A stretch of 64,000 nt of DNA from Enterobacter cloacae. GTDB lineage: Bacteria; Pseudomonadota; Gammaproteobacteria; Enterobacterales; Enterobacteriaceae. This document shows positions 54,227-63,906 of the stretch, in pieces. Where the stretch lies: contig NZ_CP056117.1 in assembly GCF_013375935.1 (NCBI RefSeq), positions 3,348,001 through 3,412,000 on the forward strand. Reading direction: 5' to 3'. A program made the position numbers and the translations under genes. The notes beneath the pieces were generated by a model. That model searched no databases. It worked only from the letters and a program-made list of their open reading frames with translations, and was not told the DNA's origin. Position 1 is the first letter of the stretch. The number at the start of each line of letters is the position of its first letter.

Positions 54227-55612
54227 TTATTTTTGTGAGGATTTTCGGCCATACACCAGCCAGGTGACGAACACGCAGACGATGTAAAACACGAGGAATA
54301 CCTTCATGGCGCCCACCGGCGAGCCGGTCATCGCCAGCGACGTGCCAAAGGCTTTAGGAATAAAGAAGCCGCCGACCGCACCGATGGCAGAGATAAAGCC
54401 CAGCGCGGCGGCGGTTTCGGTCACCGCCTCATGCTGCGCCTGCTCGTCGGTGCCGCCCTGCTTTTTCACCCGGTCGATGGTGATTTGGCGGAAAATAATC
54501 GCGATCATCTGGAAGGTCGACCCGCTGCCGAGACCGGCGGTAAGGAACAGACCCATAAAGACCAGATAGAACGCGATAAAGCTGCCTGAACCCGAGCCGG
54601 GAAGCGTCAGGAAAATCAGGGCGCTAAAGACGGCCATAAAGACAAAGTTGAAAAGCGTCACCCGTACGCCGCCCAGTTTGTCCGAGATCATCCCACCCGC
54701 AGAACGCGCCAGGGCACCAATCAGCGGGCCGAAGAAGGCGAGGTGCAGGATATTTACGTCCGGGAACTGGGTCTTCGACAGCATGGCAAAGCCCGCCGAG
54801 AAACCGATGAACGAGCCGAAGGTGGCGAGATAAAGCAGGCTCAGCAGCCAGAGGTGAAAACGCTTAAGCACCGGAAGCTGGCTGGCAATAGACGCTTTCG
54901 AGCTGGCGATATCGTTCATGCCGAAGAAGGCGGCAAGCGTGGCCAGAATCAGCAGCGGCGCCCAGATCCAGGCCGCGTTAGCCAGCCACATTGTCGAGCC
55001 GTCCTCCTGCGGTACGCCGTGCACGCCGAGGAAGGTGAACATCGGCAGGAAAATCACCAGCGGCGCGACCAGCTGCATCACGCTGACGCCCAGATTGCCC
55101 AGCCCGCCGTTAATGCCCAGCGCGCTGCCCTGCCTGGCCTTCGGGAAGAAGAAGCTGATATTACCCATGCTGGAAGCGAAGTTAGCACCGGCAAAACCGC
55201 ACAGCAGCGCAATGATGATAAAGACCCAGTATGGGGTAGCGGTGTTTTGAATGGCGATCCCCAGCCAGACGCAGGGCACGACGAGGATAACGGTACTTAA
55301 CACGGTCCAGTACCGCCCGCCAAATATCGGCACCATAAAAGAGTAGGGGACACGCAATATTGCGCCGGAGAGAGAAGGTAGCGCCGTTAGCATAAAAAGC
55401 TGGTCGGTGCTGAAATTAAATCCGACTTTATTAAGATTTACCGCAATGGCGCTAAATAACATCCACACGCAAAACGCCAGCAGCAAACAAGCCACAGAAA
55501 TCCAAAGATTTCTTCGAGCGATATGTTTCCCTTTATTCTCCCAAAATTGCGCGTTTTCCGGTTTCCAGTTACTCAACAAATGTTGATTACTCTTCTCACT
55601 TTGATGTGACAT
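54227..55612 (-). CDS. narU: Nitrate/nitrite transporter NarU
   Basis: 461-residue MFS permease with 12 helices that exchanges or imports nitrate and exports nitrite. The two nitrate-signature motifs are visible as GFAGANFASSMGNISFFFP near 150 and GLGSGSTFQMIAIIF near 355. Sequence is closer to E. coli NarU than NarK. The start MSHQSEKSNQHLLSNWKPENAQF at 55612 follows GAGGG; the longer frame with a hydrophobic N-terminus is rejected. Sixty-six bases separate it from narZ, in one operon. Confidence 0.92.
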   Translation of the reverse strand: MSHQSEKSNQHLLSNWKPENAQFWENKGKHIARRNLWISVACLLLAFCVWMLFSAIAVNLNKVGFNFSTDQLFMLTALPSLSGAILRVPYSFMVPIFGGRYWTVLSTVILVVPCVWLGIAIQNTATPYWVFIIIALLCGFAGANFASSMGNISFFFPKARQGSALGINGGLGNLGVSVMQLVAPLVIFLPMFTFLGVHGVPQEDGSTMWLANAAWIWAPLLILATLAAFFGMNDIASSKASIASQLPVLKRFHLWLLSLLYLATFGSFIGFSAGFAMLSKTQFPDVNILHLAFFGPLIGALARSAGGMISDKLGGVRVTLFNFVFMAVFSALIFLTLPGSGSGSFIAFYLVFMGLFLTAGLGSGSTFQMIAIIFRQITIDRVKKQGGTDEQAQHEAVTETAAALGFISAIGAVGGFFIPKAFGTSLAMTGSPVGAMKVFLVFYIVCVFVTWLVYGRKSSQK

Positions 55613-55724
55613 ATCGCCCTCTTGCTTAACCAAATGGAGAGAAAAAACAAGTAAAAACAGAAGGATGCCTGTTGGCTGCTTGTGAAAATTATTGGATGTT
55701 ATGGGATACATCTGAAAGGATAGA

Positions 55725-55768
55725 TAAAAAAGCGAATCCCTGAGTTTGGAAAGGGAATCAGGGTTCGC
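55725..55768 (-). terminator. Rho-independent terminator of smvR
   Basis: Read on the minus strand, GCGAACCCTGA pairs with TCAGGGATTCGC (one bulge) and is followed by TTTTTTATC. It lies between the smvR stop and the narU start and isolates narU from smvR. Confidence 0.8.
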
Positions 55769-55822
55769 ATTATGTGTTACTAATTGTAACTTTTGGAGGG
55801 GATTAATACCCCAATGGGAGTA

Positions 55823-56398
55823 TTAAAACAATTCGAGGGAGATCAGTTTATCCAGATGCTTATTAAATGCCGCGTCGTCTATCTCGGGCATATTTAAGAC
55901 GTAAATTCCGTCCAGCCCGCATACCAGGCCGATTAATCGCCATGCAATATTTTCAGGCAGGTCATTAAGGATAAAGGCATTAGCCTGCGCGCCGGCACGA
56001 ATAATCGCGACCGTCTCCTGATGCCACATTTCCATGGTCAGCACGTAAGCGCCTTTGACGTCATCATCCCGACTGGCAAGAATTTGCGCCTCACGCCACA
56101 GGCGAATGTAGGGCTCAAAACCGCCATCATCGCTGCCGAGCATGGCATGCAGCCGCTCCCGCCAGCTGGCATTTTCACCCACCACTTCAGCATCCAGTAA
56201 ATCGCGGATCAGGCGGACAAACGCCAGCGATTTTAGCTCGCCAGCCGAAGCAAAATGGTGATGAACCTGCCCGGTGGCTACGCCCGCTTCGGTGGCGATG
56301 CGGCGAACGGTCATCGCGGCCAGCCCTTCGGTCAGCGCCACGCGCATCGCGGCCTGTAAGATCTCTTCCCGACGCTCGTCCTTGCTCAGATAACGCAT
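55823..56398 (-). CDS. smvR: TetR-family repressor SmvR
   Basis: 191-residue TetR regulator. The helix-turn-helix is at about residues 8-55 (RREEILQAAMRVALTEGLAAMTVRRIATEAGVATGQVHHHFAS), with a C-terminal ligand domain. It is divergent from smvA. In Klebsiella the equivalent repressor controls SmvA, and its loss gives cationic biocide tolerance. Two palindromes CTGGACA-N2-TGT(C/T)CA lie between the genes. The gene is intact here. Confidence 0.88.
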   Translation of the reverse strand: MRYLSKDERREEILQAAMRVALTEGLAAMTVRRIATEAGVATGQVHHHFASAGELKSLAFVRLIRDLLDAEVVGENASWRERLHAMLGSDDGGFEPYIRLWREAQILASRDDDVKGAYVLTMEMWHQETVAIIRAGAQANAFILNDLPENIAWRLIGLVCGLDGIYVLNMPEIDDAAFNKHLDKLISLELF

Positions 56399-56441
56399 AA
56401 TTTCTCACTCTCAATGGGAACGAAACGAGTGTAACAAAAAG

Positions 56442-56492
56442 CTGGACAAGTGTTCAACTTTACGTAGGATCGCAATCTGGACATGTGTCCAG
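56442..56492. promoter_or_regulatory. Paired SmvR operator candidates
   Basis: CTGGACATGTGTCCAG at 56477-56492 has perfect 7-base arms around a TG centre. A related copy, CTGGACAAGTGTTCAA, is at 56442-56457, 35 bases away. Both lie between divergent smvR and smvA, where a TetR dimer would repress both. Confidence 0.65.
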
Positions 56493-56514
56493 TTTTTATC
56501 TGATAAGGAAATTT

Positions 56515-58002
56515 ATGTTTCGTCAGTGGTTAGCGTTGGTGATTATCGTGCTGGTGTATATCCCGGTGGCGATTGACGCGACGGTGCTGCACGTGGCCGC
56601 ACCGACATTGAGCATGACGCTGGGGGCCAGCGGCAATGAATTGCTGTGGATTATTGATATTTATTCGCTGGTCATGGCGGGAATGGTGCTGCCGATGGGC
56701 GCGCTGGGGGATCGCATAGGCTTCAAGCGCCTGCTGATGATCGGCAGCACGCTGTTTGGCCTGTCGTCTCTGGCGGCGGCCTTTGCACCGTCTGCAGGCT
56801 GGCTGATTGCTGCCCGCGCGTCGCTGGCTATTGGCGCGGCGATGATCATTCCGGCCACGCTTGCCGGGATCCGCACGCTGTTTATCGACGCGCGGCACCG
56901 TAATATCGCTCTTGGCGTCTGGGCCGCCGTCGGCTCGGGCGGGGCGGCGTTTGGCCCGCTGATTGGCGGGATACTGCTGGAGCATTTTTACTGGGGATCG
57001 GTATTCCTGATCAACGTGCCGATCGTGCTGGTCGTGGTCTCGCTCGCTGCGCGGTTCGTGCCAGCTCAGCAGGGACGGCCTGAACAGCCGCTCAATATCA
57101 GCCACGCCATCATGCTGATTGTGGCCATTTTGCTGCTGGTGTATAGCGCCAAAACCGCGCTTAAAGGCGTGCTGTCTCCGTGGCTGGTGCTCGGTACCTT
57201 ACTCACCGGGGCGGTGATGCTGTTTATCTTCGTCCGCATTCAGCTGCGGGCGCGCGTGCCGATGATCGACATGCGCCTGTTTTGCCACCGCATTATTTTA
57301 AGCGGCGTGGTGATGGCGATGACCGCCATGATCGCGCTGGTGGGCTTTGAGCTGCTGATGGCGCAGGAGCTGCAGTTCGTTCATGGGTTTACGCCGTTCG
57401 AAGCGGGGATGTTTATGCTGCCGGTGATGGTGGCGAGTGGATTTAGCGGGCCTATCGCCGGGGTGCTGGTCGGTCGCCTGGGGCTGCGCATCGTCGCGGC
57501 CGGGGGCATGGGGCTCAGTGCGGTCAGCTTTATCGGCCTGTCGATGCTCGACTTCAGCACGCAGCAGTGGCAGGCGTGGAGCCTGATGGTGCTGCTGGGC
57601 TTCAGTGCCGCCAGCGCGCTGCTGGCATCCACCTCTGCGATCATGGCCGCGGCGCCGAAAGAGAAGGCCGCTGCCGCAGGGGCGATCGAAACCATGTCCT
57701 ATGAGCTGGGCGCGGGGCTGGGAATTGCCATTTTCGGACTGCTGCTGACCCGCAGCTTCTCGGCGTCGATTGCGCTGCCGCAGGGGCTGAACGCGTCCCT
57801 TAGCGAGAAAGCGTCGTCGTCGATCGGTGAAGCGATGAGCGTCGCGCAGGAACTGACGCCTGCACTGGCCGAGTCGGTGATGTCGGCGGCGAAATCCGCG
57901 TTTATCACCTCGCACAGCGTGGCGTTAGGCAGTGCGGGAGGCATGCTGCTGGTTCTGGCGGTGGGGATCTGGTTTAGCCTGGCGAAAGCGCCGCAGCAGT
58001 AA
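56515..58002 (+). CDS. smvA: MFS efflux pump SmvA (methyl viologen / cationic biocides)
   Basis: 495-residue DHA2-family proton antiporter with 14 helices, close to Salmonella SmvA throughout (MFRQWLALVIIVLVYIPVAIDATVLHVAAPTLSMTLGASG...). The GSGGAAFGPLIGGILLEHF segment is the motif C antiporter signature near 145. It exports quaternary cationic compounds such as methyl viologen, acriflavine and chlorhexidine. The start at 56515 follows AAGGAA; an upstream in-frame extension is not homologous. Neighbouring ompD-type porin and yddG are its partners in Salmonella. Confidence 0.92.
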   Translation: MFRQWLALVIIVLVYIPVAIDATVLHVAAPTLSMTLGASGNELLWIIDIYSLVMAGMVLPMGALGDRIGFKRLLMIGSTLFGLSSLAAAFAPSAGWLIAARASLAIGAAMIIPATLAGIRTLFIDARHRNIALGVWAAVGSGGAAFGPLIGGILLEHFYWGSVFLINVPIVLVVVSLAARFVPAQQGRPEQPLNISHAIMLIVAILLLVYSAKTALKGVLSPWLVLGTLLTGAVMLFIFVRIQLRARVPMIDMRLFCHRIILSGVVMAMTAMIALVGFELLMAQELQFVHGFTPFEAGMFMLPVMVASGFSGPIAGVLVGRLGLRIVAAGGMGLSAVSFIGLSMLDFSTQQWQAWSLMVLLGFSAASALLASTSAIMAAAPKEKAAAAGAIETMSYELGAGLGIAIFGLLLTRSFSASIALPQGLNASLSEKASSSIGEAMSVAQELTPALAESVMSAAKSAFITSHSVALGSAGGMLLVLAVGIWFSLAKAPQQ

Positions 58003-58006
58003 TATA

Positions 58007-58033
58007 AAAGGCCAGCCGCGAGGGCTGGCCTTT
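58007..58033. terminator. Bidirectional terminator between smvA and the porin gene
   Basis: AAAGGCCAGCC / GGCTGGCCTTT hairpin with a 5-base loop, five bases after the smvA stop and 16 before the porin stop. Confidence 0.85.
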
Positions 58034-58048
58034 CTGCACTAACGCATC

Positions 58049-59122
58049 TTAGAACTGGTAGGTCAGACCTACAGCCACGACGTTGTCGGTTGCAATTTTT
58101 GCATCACTGGTGAACTTGCTGTCGTCGAGCAGGTTGATTTTGTAATCAACGTAGGTAGACATGTTTTTGTTGAAGTAGTAGCTCGCGCCAACGTCAACGT
58201 ATTCAACCAGGTCCTGGTCGCCGTAGGAGCCGATGTCTTTACCTTTGGATTTCAGGTAAGCGATGGACGGACGCAGGCCGAAGTCGAACTGATACTGAGC
58301 AACAACTTCGAAGTTCTGCGCTTTGTTGGCGATGTGGCCGTTACCGAACGCGGTCATGTTGCGGGTTTCAGAGTAGGTGGTTGCCAGGTAGATGTTGTTC
58401 GCATCGTACTTCAGGCCGGCAGCCCAGACTTCCGCATTTTCACCGCCTGCGTTCAGGTCGCTTGCAGCATTAACCTGACGGTCGGTACGGTCAGATTTTG
58501 CGTAAGTTGCGCCCGCCGCGAAACCGTCGAACTCATAGGTAGAGGACAGACCCCAGCCGTCACCGTTAGATTCGGTGATGTCTTTACGGTCGTTTTTACC
58601 CTGGTACTGGGCAGCAACGTTCAGGCCGTCAACCAGACCGAAGAAGTCGGTGTTACGGTAGGTGGCAACGCCGGTAGTACGGCTGGTCATGAAGCCATCG
58701 GCCTGAGTCCAGGTATCGCCACCGAATTCTGGCAGAACGTCAGTCCATGCGCCGATGTCGTAAGCAACGCCGTAGTTACGACCGTAGTCGAAAGAACCAA
58801 ATTCATTGAATTTCAGGCCAGCAAATGCCAGACGGGTTTTGTTGCCGTCGGAACCCTGATCTTCAGAGCGGTTGCCCTTGAACTCATATTCCCACTGGCC
58901 GTAACCGGTCATCTGGTCGTTAATCTGCGTTTCACCTTTGAAACCCAGACGAACGTAAGTTTTGTCGCCGTCGTTATCCGTATCATCAGAGAAATAGTGC
59001 AGACCCGTAACTTTGCCGTACAGGTCCAGTTTGTTACCGTCTTTGTTAAAAACTTCAGCTGCGTTAACAACGCCTGCTGCCAACATGGAAGTGACTGCCA
59101 CTGCAACTAATTTAAGTTTCAT
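58049..59122 (-). CDS. ompD: General porin, OmpC/OmpD family
   Basis: 357-residue outer-membrane porin. The signal peptide [21 protein letters not shown] is followed by mature [17 protein letters not shown], then 16 strands with constriction loop [14 protein letters not shown] (PEFGGD motif) and a terminal Phe (VGLTYQF). The position between smvA and yddG is that of Salmonella ompD; the same site in E. coli K-12 holds only the yddL fragment. The C-terminal third also resembles OmpC/OmpN, so the name is given by synteny. AAGGA precedes the start. Confidence 0.83.
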   Translation of the reverse strand: MKLKLVAVAVTSMLAAGVVNAAEVFNKDGNKLDLYGKVTGLHYFSDDTDNDGDKTYVRLGFKGETQINDQMTGYGQWEYEFKGNRSEDQGSDGNKTRLAFAGLKFNEFGSFDYGRNYGVAYDIGAWTDVLPEFGGDTWTQADGFMTSRTTGVATYRNTDFFGLVDGLNVAAQYQGKNDRKDITESNGDGWGLSSTYEFDGFAAGATYAKSDRTDRQVNAASDLNAGGENAEVWAAGLKYDANNIYLATTYSETRNMTAFGNGHIANKAQNFEVVAQYQFDFGLRPSIAYLKSKGKDIGSYGDQDLVEYVDVGASYYFNKNMSTYVDYKINLLDDSKFTSDAKIATDNVVAVGLTYQF

Positions 59123-59748
59123 CTTAAATAATCCTTATAATTTTATTTAGGTGTTTCCTAAGCCAACTGGACGATTTTTAAACGAGGCAGATCGTCAATG
59201 GCAGACTATTTTTGAAATTCCGTAGTCTGGTTTCAATAATAAGTTTCAAAATATTAAAGATAATTTCAATTAGTGTGATCATGATCTGAAAAATTGCCGT
59301 CGAACCGCCTGATTCGATGAATAAATATACATAAAGCGATTATTAACCAATCAGGATAATATGCACCCAAATAGTTTTTGAGCGTTTATGTTTTTTACGT
59401 CAGCGAGTTCAATAGGCGAGCGGAAATAAATATCTCTGAAGCTTTTCTAACGTAGAAACAGATGGTTATGAGGATTTGCTTATGTGGTTGCTTAATTTTT
59501 ATCAAAAACACCCAGAAATAAACTATTGCACCTTGTGCTATTTAGGGTGCAAATATTAAGGCTGCATTAATTTCTCGCGTTGTCAGTTTATGTCAATTTA
59601 GTGCCAGAATACGGTTAAGTTTTAGCACTATAAACAGAATGTCCTGTGCGCTCTAATGTTATGAATAATATTCCGATGTGTGATCACATTTTAAATTATT
59701 GTTAATTTTCTGCCGGGCAACGCGCGTACCCGGCAAAAGCGTGCAGGG
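59123..59748. other. 626-base AT-rich gene-free region upstream of the porin
   Basis: Contains the porin promoter and leader (minus strand). Three TTTCAA words at 59231, 59244 and 59264 may be OmpR-type half sites. An inverted repeat TTGCACC (59526-59532) / GGTGCAA (59546-59552) is seen. TGCCGGG (59711) / CCCGGCA (59729) form a hairpin after yddG. I looked for a MicC-like small RNA and did not find one. No protein gene is evident. Confidence 0.5.
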
Positions 59749-60627
59749 TTATTTACGTGTGGCGTACCAGCACAGCAGTGAACCGGCGCAAACCAGCAGT
59801 GCGCCCTGCCAGAACGCGAATGAAAGGGGAGAGCTGAGCAAAATAGCCGCGAGCGCGGCGGAAAGTACCGGCGTAAAATAAGATACTGCCGCAAGCATCG
59901 TCACGTTCCCGTGAAGAATGCCTATATTCCAGGCCGCATAGCCGAAGCCGAGCGCAACGCCGCACATTAACAGCTTCACCACCACCGGTACGCTGAATGC
60001 CATGTCAGGCTGATCGCTTAAGGCATATTTGACCCACAGGCTTAAGGCGGTCAGCAGGACGAAAAGGGTGATGCCGTTTTGCCCCTTCGCGTACTTGCTG
60101 GTGACGGTGCAGTAGGCGGCCCAGATAAAGGCGCCTGCAAACGCCAGCCCGTAGCTTAGCGGGCTGGAGACGACGTTGCGCATAATGTCATCCACGTGCA
60201 GGCCGCTTTCGCCGCCTAAAACCCAGCACACGCCCAACAGCGAGACGAGAAGCCCAGGCACCACCCACAGGCTGGATTTTTGCCCGTTGAACAGAATGGC
60301 GAACACGATCGTCAGGCTCGGCCAGAGGTAGTTGACCATGCCCACCTCAATGGCCTGCGAGCGCGTCGCGGCATAGCCCAGCGACAGGGCAAGGCACATC
60401 TCATAGCTGACAAACAGGACGCTGCCCGCAATGAGATAGCGCGTGGAAAAACGCCGCAGATCCGGAAAGCCCATCGTCACCAGGCACAGTAATCCGCTGA
60501 CGGTGTAGATCATCGCCGCGCCGCCCACCGGGCCGAGCCCCTCACTTACGCTGCGGATAAGTCCTACCATCGTGCTCCACAGCAGTATGGCCGCCAGACC
60601 AATCAGCGTTGCTCTTTTTCTGTCCAT
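59749..60627 (-). CDS. yddG: Aromatic amino acid / methyl viologen exporter YddG
   Basis: 292-residue DMT-superfamily exporter with ten helices (two EamA repeats), MDRKRATLIGLAAILLWSTMVGLIRSVSEG.... Exports phenylalanine, tyrosine and tryptophan across the inner membrane. In Salmonella it also acts with OmpD in methyl viologen efflux. It is divergent from fdnG and followed by the porin gene, though 626 bases separate the two. Confidence 0.92.
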   Translation of the reverse strand: MDRKRATLIGLAAILLWSTMVGLIRSVSEGLGPVGGAAMIYTVSGLLCLVTMGFPDLRRFSTRYLIAGSVLFVSYEMCLALSLGYAATRSQAIEVGMVNYLWPSLTIVFAILFNGQKSSLWVVPGLLVSLLGVCWVLGGESGLHVDDIMRNVVSSPLSYGLAFAGAFIWAAYCTVTSKYAKGQNGITLFVLLTALSLWVKYALSDQPDMAFSVPVVVKLLMCGVALGFGYAAWNIGILHGNVTMLAAVSYFTPVLSAALAAILLSSPLSFAFWQGALLVCAGSLLCWYATRK

Positions 60628-60709
60628 TACCCAGCCAGTCCCATAAAAATCAAAGGGAAAACTTATAGCATCTATCCGCTTCTTCTGGCGAATTTTCTCA
60701 GACCCGGTT

Positions 60710-60786
60710 AACCCATAAGGGTTAAAAAAACGTACCGGCGGTGACTATTAAGGGGGCGAACTTTGACGACCTTGATTTGACGCAAA
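60710..60786 (+). promoter_or_regulatory. Putative NarL/NarP and FNR sites before fdnG
   Basis: TAACCCATAAGGGTTA (60710-60725) is an inverted pair in the 7-2-7 layout of NarL/NarP sites. TTGATTTGACGCAA (60773-60786) has one perfect FNR half-site and one weak half. Both lie 60-140 bases before the start, in the same order as the E. coli fdnG promoter, which is induced by nitrate and anaerobiosis. Confidence 0.55.
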
Positions 60787-60847
60787 AAAAACAGGGGCTT
60801 TGCTGTTAGTTTGCGGCGCGAAGTCTTATCAGATAACGAGGACAGCA

Positions 60848-63800
60848 ATGGACGTCAGCCGCAGACAATTTTTTAAAATCTGCGCGGGCGGTATGGCCGG
60901 AACAACAGCCGCTATGCTGGGATTCGCTCCCAAAATGGCGCTGGCTCAGGCACGCAACTATAAACTGCTGCGTGCGAAAGAGATCCGTAACACCTGCACA
61001 TACTGCTCCGTGGGTTGTGGGCTATTGATGTATAGCCTGGGTGATGGCGCGAAGAACGCCAAAGAAGCGATTTATCATATTGAAGGGGATCCGGATCATC
61101 CGGTGAGCCGCGGGGCGCTTTGCCCGAAAGGGGCGGGGCTGCTGGACTACGTTCACAGTGAAAACCGCCTGCGCTATCCCGAGTATCGTGCGCCGGGTTC
61201 CGACAAGTGGCAGCGCATCTCCTGGGACGACGCATTCTCCCGTATCGCAAAACTGATGAAAGCGGACCGGGACGCCAACTTTATTGAAAAGAACGAGCAG
61301 GGCGTCACGGTTAACCGCTGGACCTCCACCGGGATGCTGTGCGCGTCTGCGGCGAGTAATGAAACCGGCATGCTGACGCAAAAATTTGTGCGCTCCCTCG
61401 GCATGCTGGCGGTTGATAACCAGGCGCGCGTCTGACACGGACCAACGGTAGCAAGTCTTGCTCCAACATTTGGTCGCGGTGCGATGACCAACCACTGGGT
61501 TGATATCAAAAACGCAAACGTCGTGGTGGTGATGGGCGGTAACGCCGCAGAAGCCCATCCGGTGGGATTCCGCTGGGCGATGGAAGCGAAAAACAACAAC
61601 GATGCGACGCTGATCGTCGTCGATCCGCGCTTTACGCGTACGGCATCGGTGGCCGATATTTATGCGCCGATCCGCTCCGGTACGGACATTACGTTCCTCT
61701 CCGGCGTGCTGTTGTACCTGATCGAAAACAACAAAATTAACGCGGAATACGTTAAGCATTACACCAACGCCGGCCTGCTGGTGCGGGAAGATTTTGCCTT
61801 TGAAGATGGCCTGTTCAGCGGCTATGACGCAGAGAAGCGTCAGTACGATAAATCTTCCTGGAACTATCAGTTCGACGAAAACGGCTACGCGAAACGGGAC
61901 GATACCCTGACCGATCCGCGCTGCGTGTGGAATCTGCTGAAACAGCACGTTTCCCGCTATACGCCGGACGTGGTAGAGAATATCTGCGGTACGCCAAAAG
62001 CGGACTTCCTGAAAGTGTGTGAAGTTCTGGCCTCCACCAGTGCCGCCGACAGAACCACCACGTTCCTGTACGCGCTGGGCTGGACGCAGCACACCGTCGG
62101 CGCGCAGAACATCCGCACCATGGCAATGATCCAGCTGCTGCTCGGCAACATGGGGATGGCCGGCGGCGGCGTGAACGCGTTGCGCGGCCACTCCAACATT
62201 CAGGGCTTAACCGACCTCGGCCTGCTGTCCACCAGCCTGCCAGGCTACCTGACGCTGCCGTCCGAAAAGCAGAGCGACTGGCAAAGCTGGCTTGACGCCA
62301 ACACGCCAAAAGCAACGCGACCGGACCAGGTGAACTACTGGAGCAACTATCCGAAGTTTGCCGTGAGCCTGATGAAATCTTTCTACGGCGACGCGGCGCA
62401 GAAAGAGAATGACTGGGGCTTCGACTGGTTGCCAAAATGGGACCAGGCATACGACGTCATCAAGTATTTCAACATGATGGATAAGGGCGACGTCACCGGC
62501 TATATCTGCCAGGGCTTTAACCCGGTTGCCTCATTCCCGGATAAAAACAAAGTCGTCCGCAGCCTGAGCAAGCTGAAGTACATGGTGGTTATCGATCCGC
62601 TGGTCACCGAAACGTCAACCTTCTGGCAGAACCACGGTGAATCAAACGATGTCGATCCGGCAGCGATTCAGACCGAAGTGTTCCGCCTGCCGTCCACCTG
62701 CTTTGCGGAAGAAGATGGCTCCATCGCTAACTCTGGCCGCTGGCTTCAGTGGCACTGGAAAGGCCAGGATGCGCCGGGCGAGGCGCGTAATGACGGTGAA
62801 ATTCTGGCCGGCATTTACCATCGCCTGCGCGAGCTGTACCGCACCGAAGGCGGTAAAGGCGCTGAACCGCTGCTGAAGATGAGCTGGAACTATAAGCAGC
62901 CGGATCGTCCCGAGTCCGAAGAGGTGGCCAAAGAGAATAACGGCGTGGCGCTGGCGGATCTGTACGACGCCAGCGGCAACCTGGTGGCGAAGAAAGGCCA
63001 ACTGCTGAACAGCTTTGCGCTGCTGCGTGACGACGGTACCACCGCCTCTTCCTGCTGGATCTACACCGGCAGCTGGACGGAGCAGGGTAACCAGATGGCG
63101 AATCGCGATAACGCCGATCCGTCAGGCCTGGGCAACACGCTGGGCTGGGCATGGGCGTGGCCGCTGAACCGTCGCGTTCTGTACAACCGTGCATCCGCAG
63201 ACGTGAACGGCAAGCCGTGGGATCCGAAGCGCATGCTGATCGAGTGGAACGGCACGAAGTGGACGGGGAACGATATCCCGGACTTCAACACCGCCGCACC
63301 GGGCAGCAACACCGGGCCGTTTATCATGCAGCCGGAAGGGCTGGGACGCCTGTTCGCCATCGACAAGCTGGCGGAAGGGCCGTTCCCGGAACACTACGAG
63401 CCGATGGAAACGCCGCTCGGCACCAACCCGCTGCACCCGAACGTGGTGTCGAGTCCGGTGGTGCGCATCTATGAAGACGACGTGCTGCGCCTGGGCAAAA
63501 AGGACAAGTTCCCGTATGTCGGAACGACCTACCGCCTGACCGAGCATTTCCACACCTGGACCAAGCACGCGCGGCTCAACGCCATCGCGCAGCCGGAACA
63601 GTTCGTGGAGATCAGCGAAACGCTGGCGAAAGCGAAAGGGATCGCCAATGGCGATCGCGTGAAGGTGAGCAGCAAGCGCGGCTTTATTCGTGCCGTCGCG
63701 GTGGTTACCCGTCGTTTGCAGTCCCTGAGCGTTCACGGTCAGCAGGTGGAAACGGTCGGTATTCCGCTGCACTGGGGCTTTGAGGGCGTGGCGCAGAAAG

Positions 63801-63895
63801 GCTATATCGCCAATACCCTGACGCCAAACGTCGGCGATTCCAACTCGCAAACGCCGGAGTACAAAGCGTTTCTGGTCAACATCGAGAAAGCGTAA
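60848..63895 (+). CDS. fdnG: Formate dehydrogenase-N alpha subunit, selenoprotein
   Basis: 1015-residue periplasmic molybdenum enzyme that oxidises formate to CO2; it matches E. coli FdnG along its whole length and is equal in length. The twin-arginine signal MDVSRRQFFKICAGGMAG directs folded export. The cluster motif CTYCSVGCGLLMY is near 53. Codon 196 (61433-61435) is an in-frame TGA for selenocysteine between VDNQARV and HGPTVASLAP, with a SECIS hairpin right after it. The gene is therefore one reading frame and not a truncated pair. Read with fdnH just downstream (11 bases). Confidence 0.96.
61433..61474 (+). promoter_or_regulatory. UGA selenocysteine codon with bacterial SECIS element
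   Basis: TGA at 61433-61435 is followed by a hairpin at 61441-61474. The lower stem is ACCAA / TTGGT, then GG / CC, and the apical stem is AGCAA / TTGCT around a GTC loop. Layout and apical GU match the E. coli fdnG/fdhF SECIS bound by SelB. Confidence 0.9.
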
Positions 63896-63906
63896 GGAGC
63901 GATTAA

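Noticed and set aside
47507-55612. Housekeeping narK-narGHJI operon
   Set aside because: The transporter is closer to NarU and the flanks are nhoA and the fdnG region, which fits the NRZ operon; narXL is not beside it.
59677-59690. CRP-like site TGTGATCACA
   Set aside because: The half-sites touch without the 6-base spacer that CRP requires.
59123-59748. Possible MicC small RNA near the porin
   Set aside because: MicC lies beside ompN in E. coli. I see no match to its seed or terminator in this gap.
61022-62191. 389-codon minus-strand frame across fdnG
   Set aside because: It spans the selenocysteine codon region of a well-conserved selenoprotein and has no homology I recognise.
61484-63895. 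Independent gene starting at 61484
   Set aside because: It is the part of fdnG after the UGA selenocysteine codon; sequence continues colinearly with E. coli FdnG.
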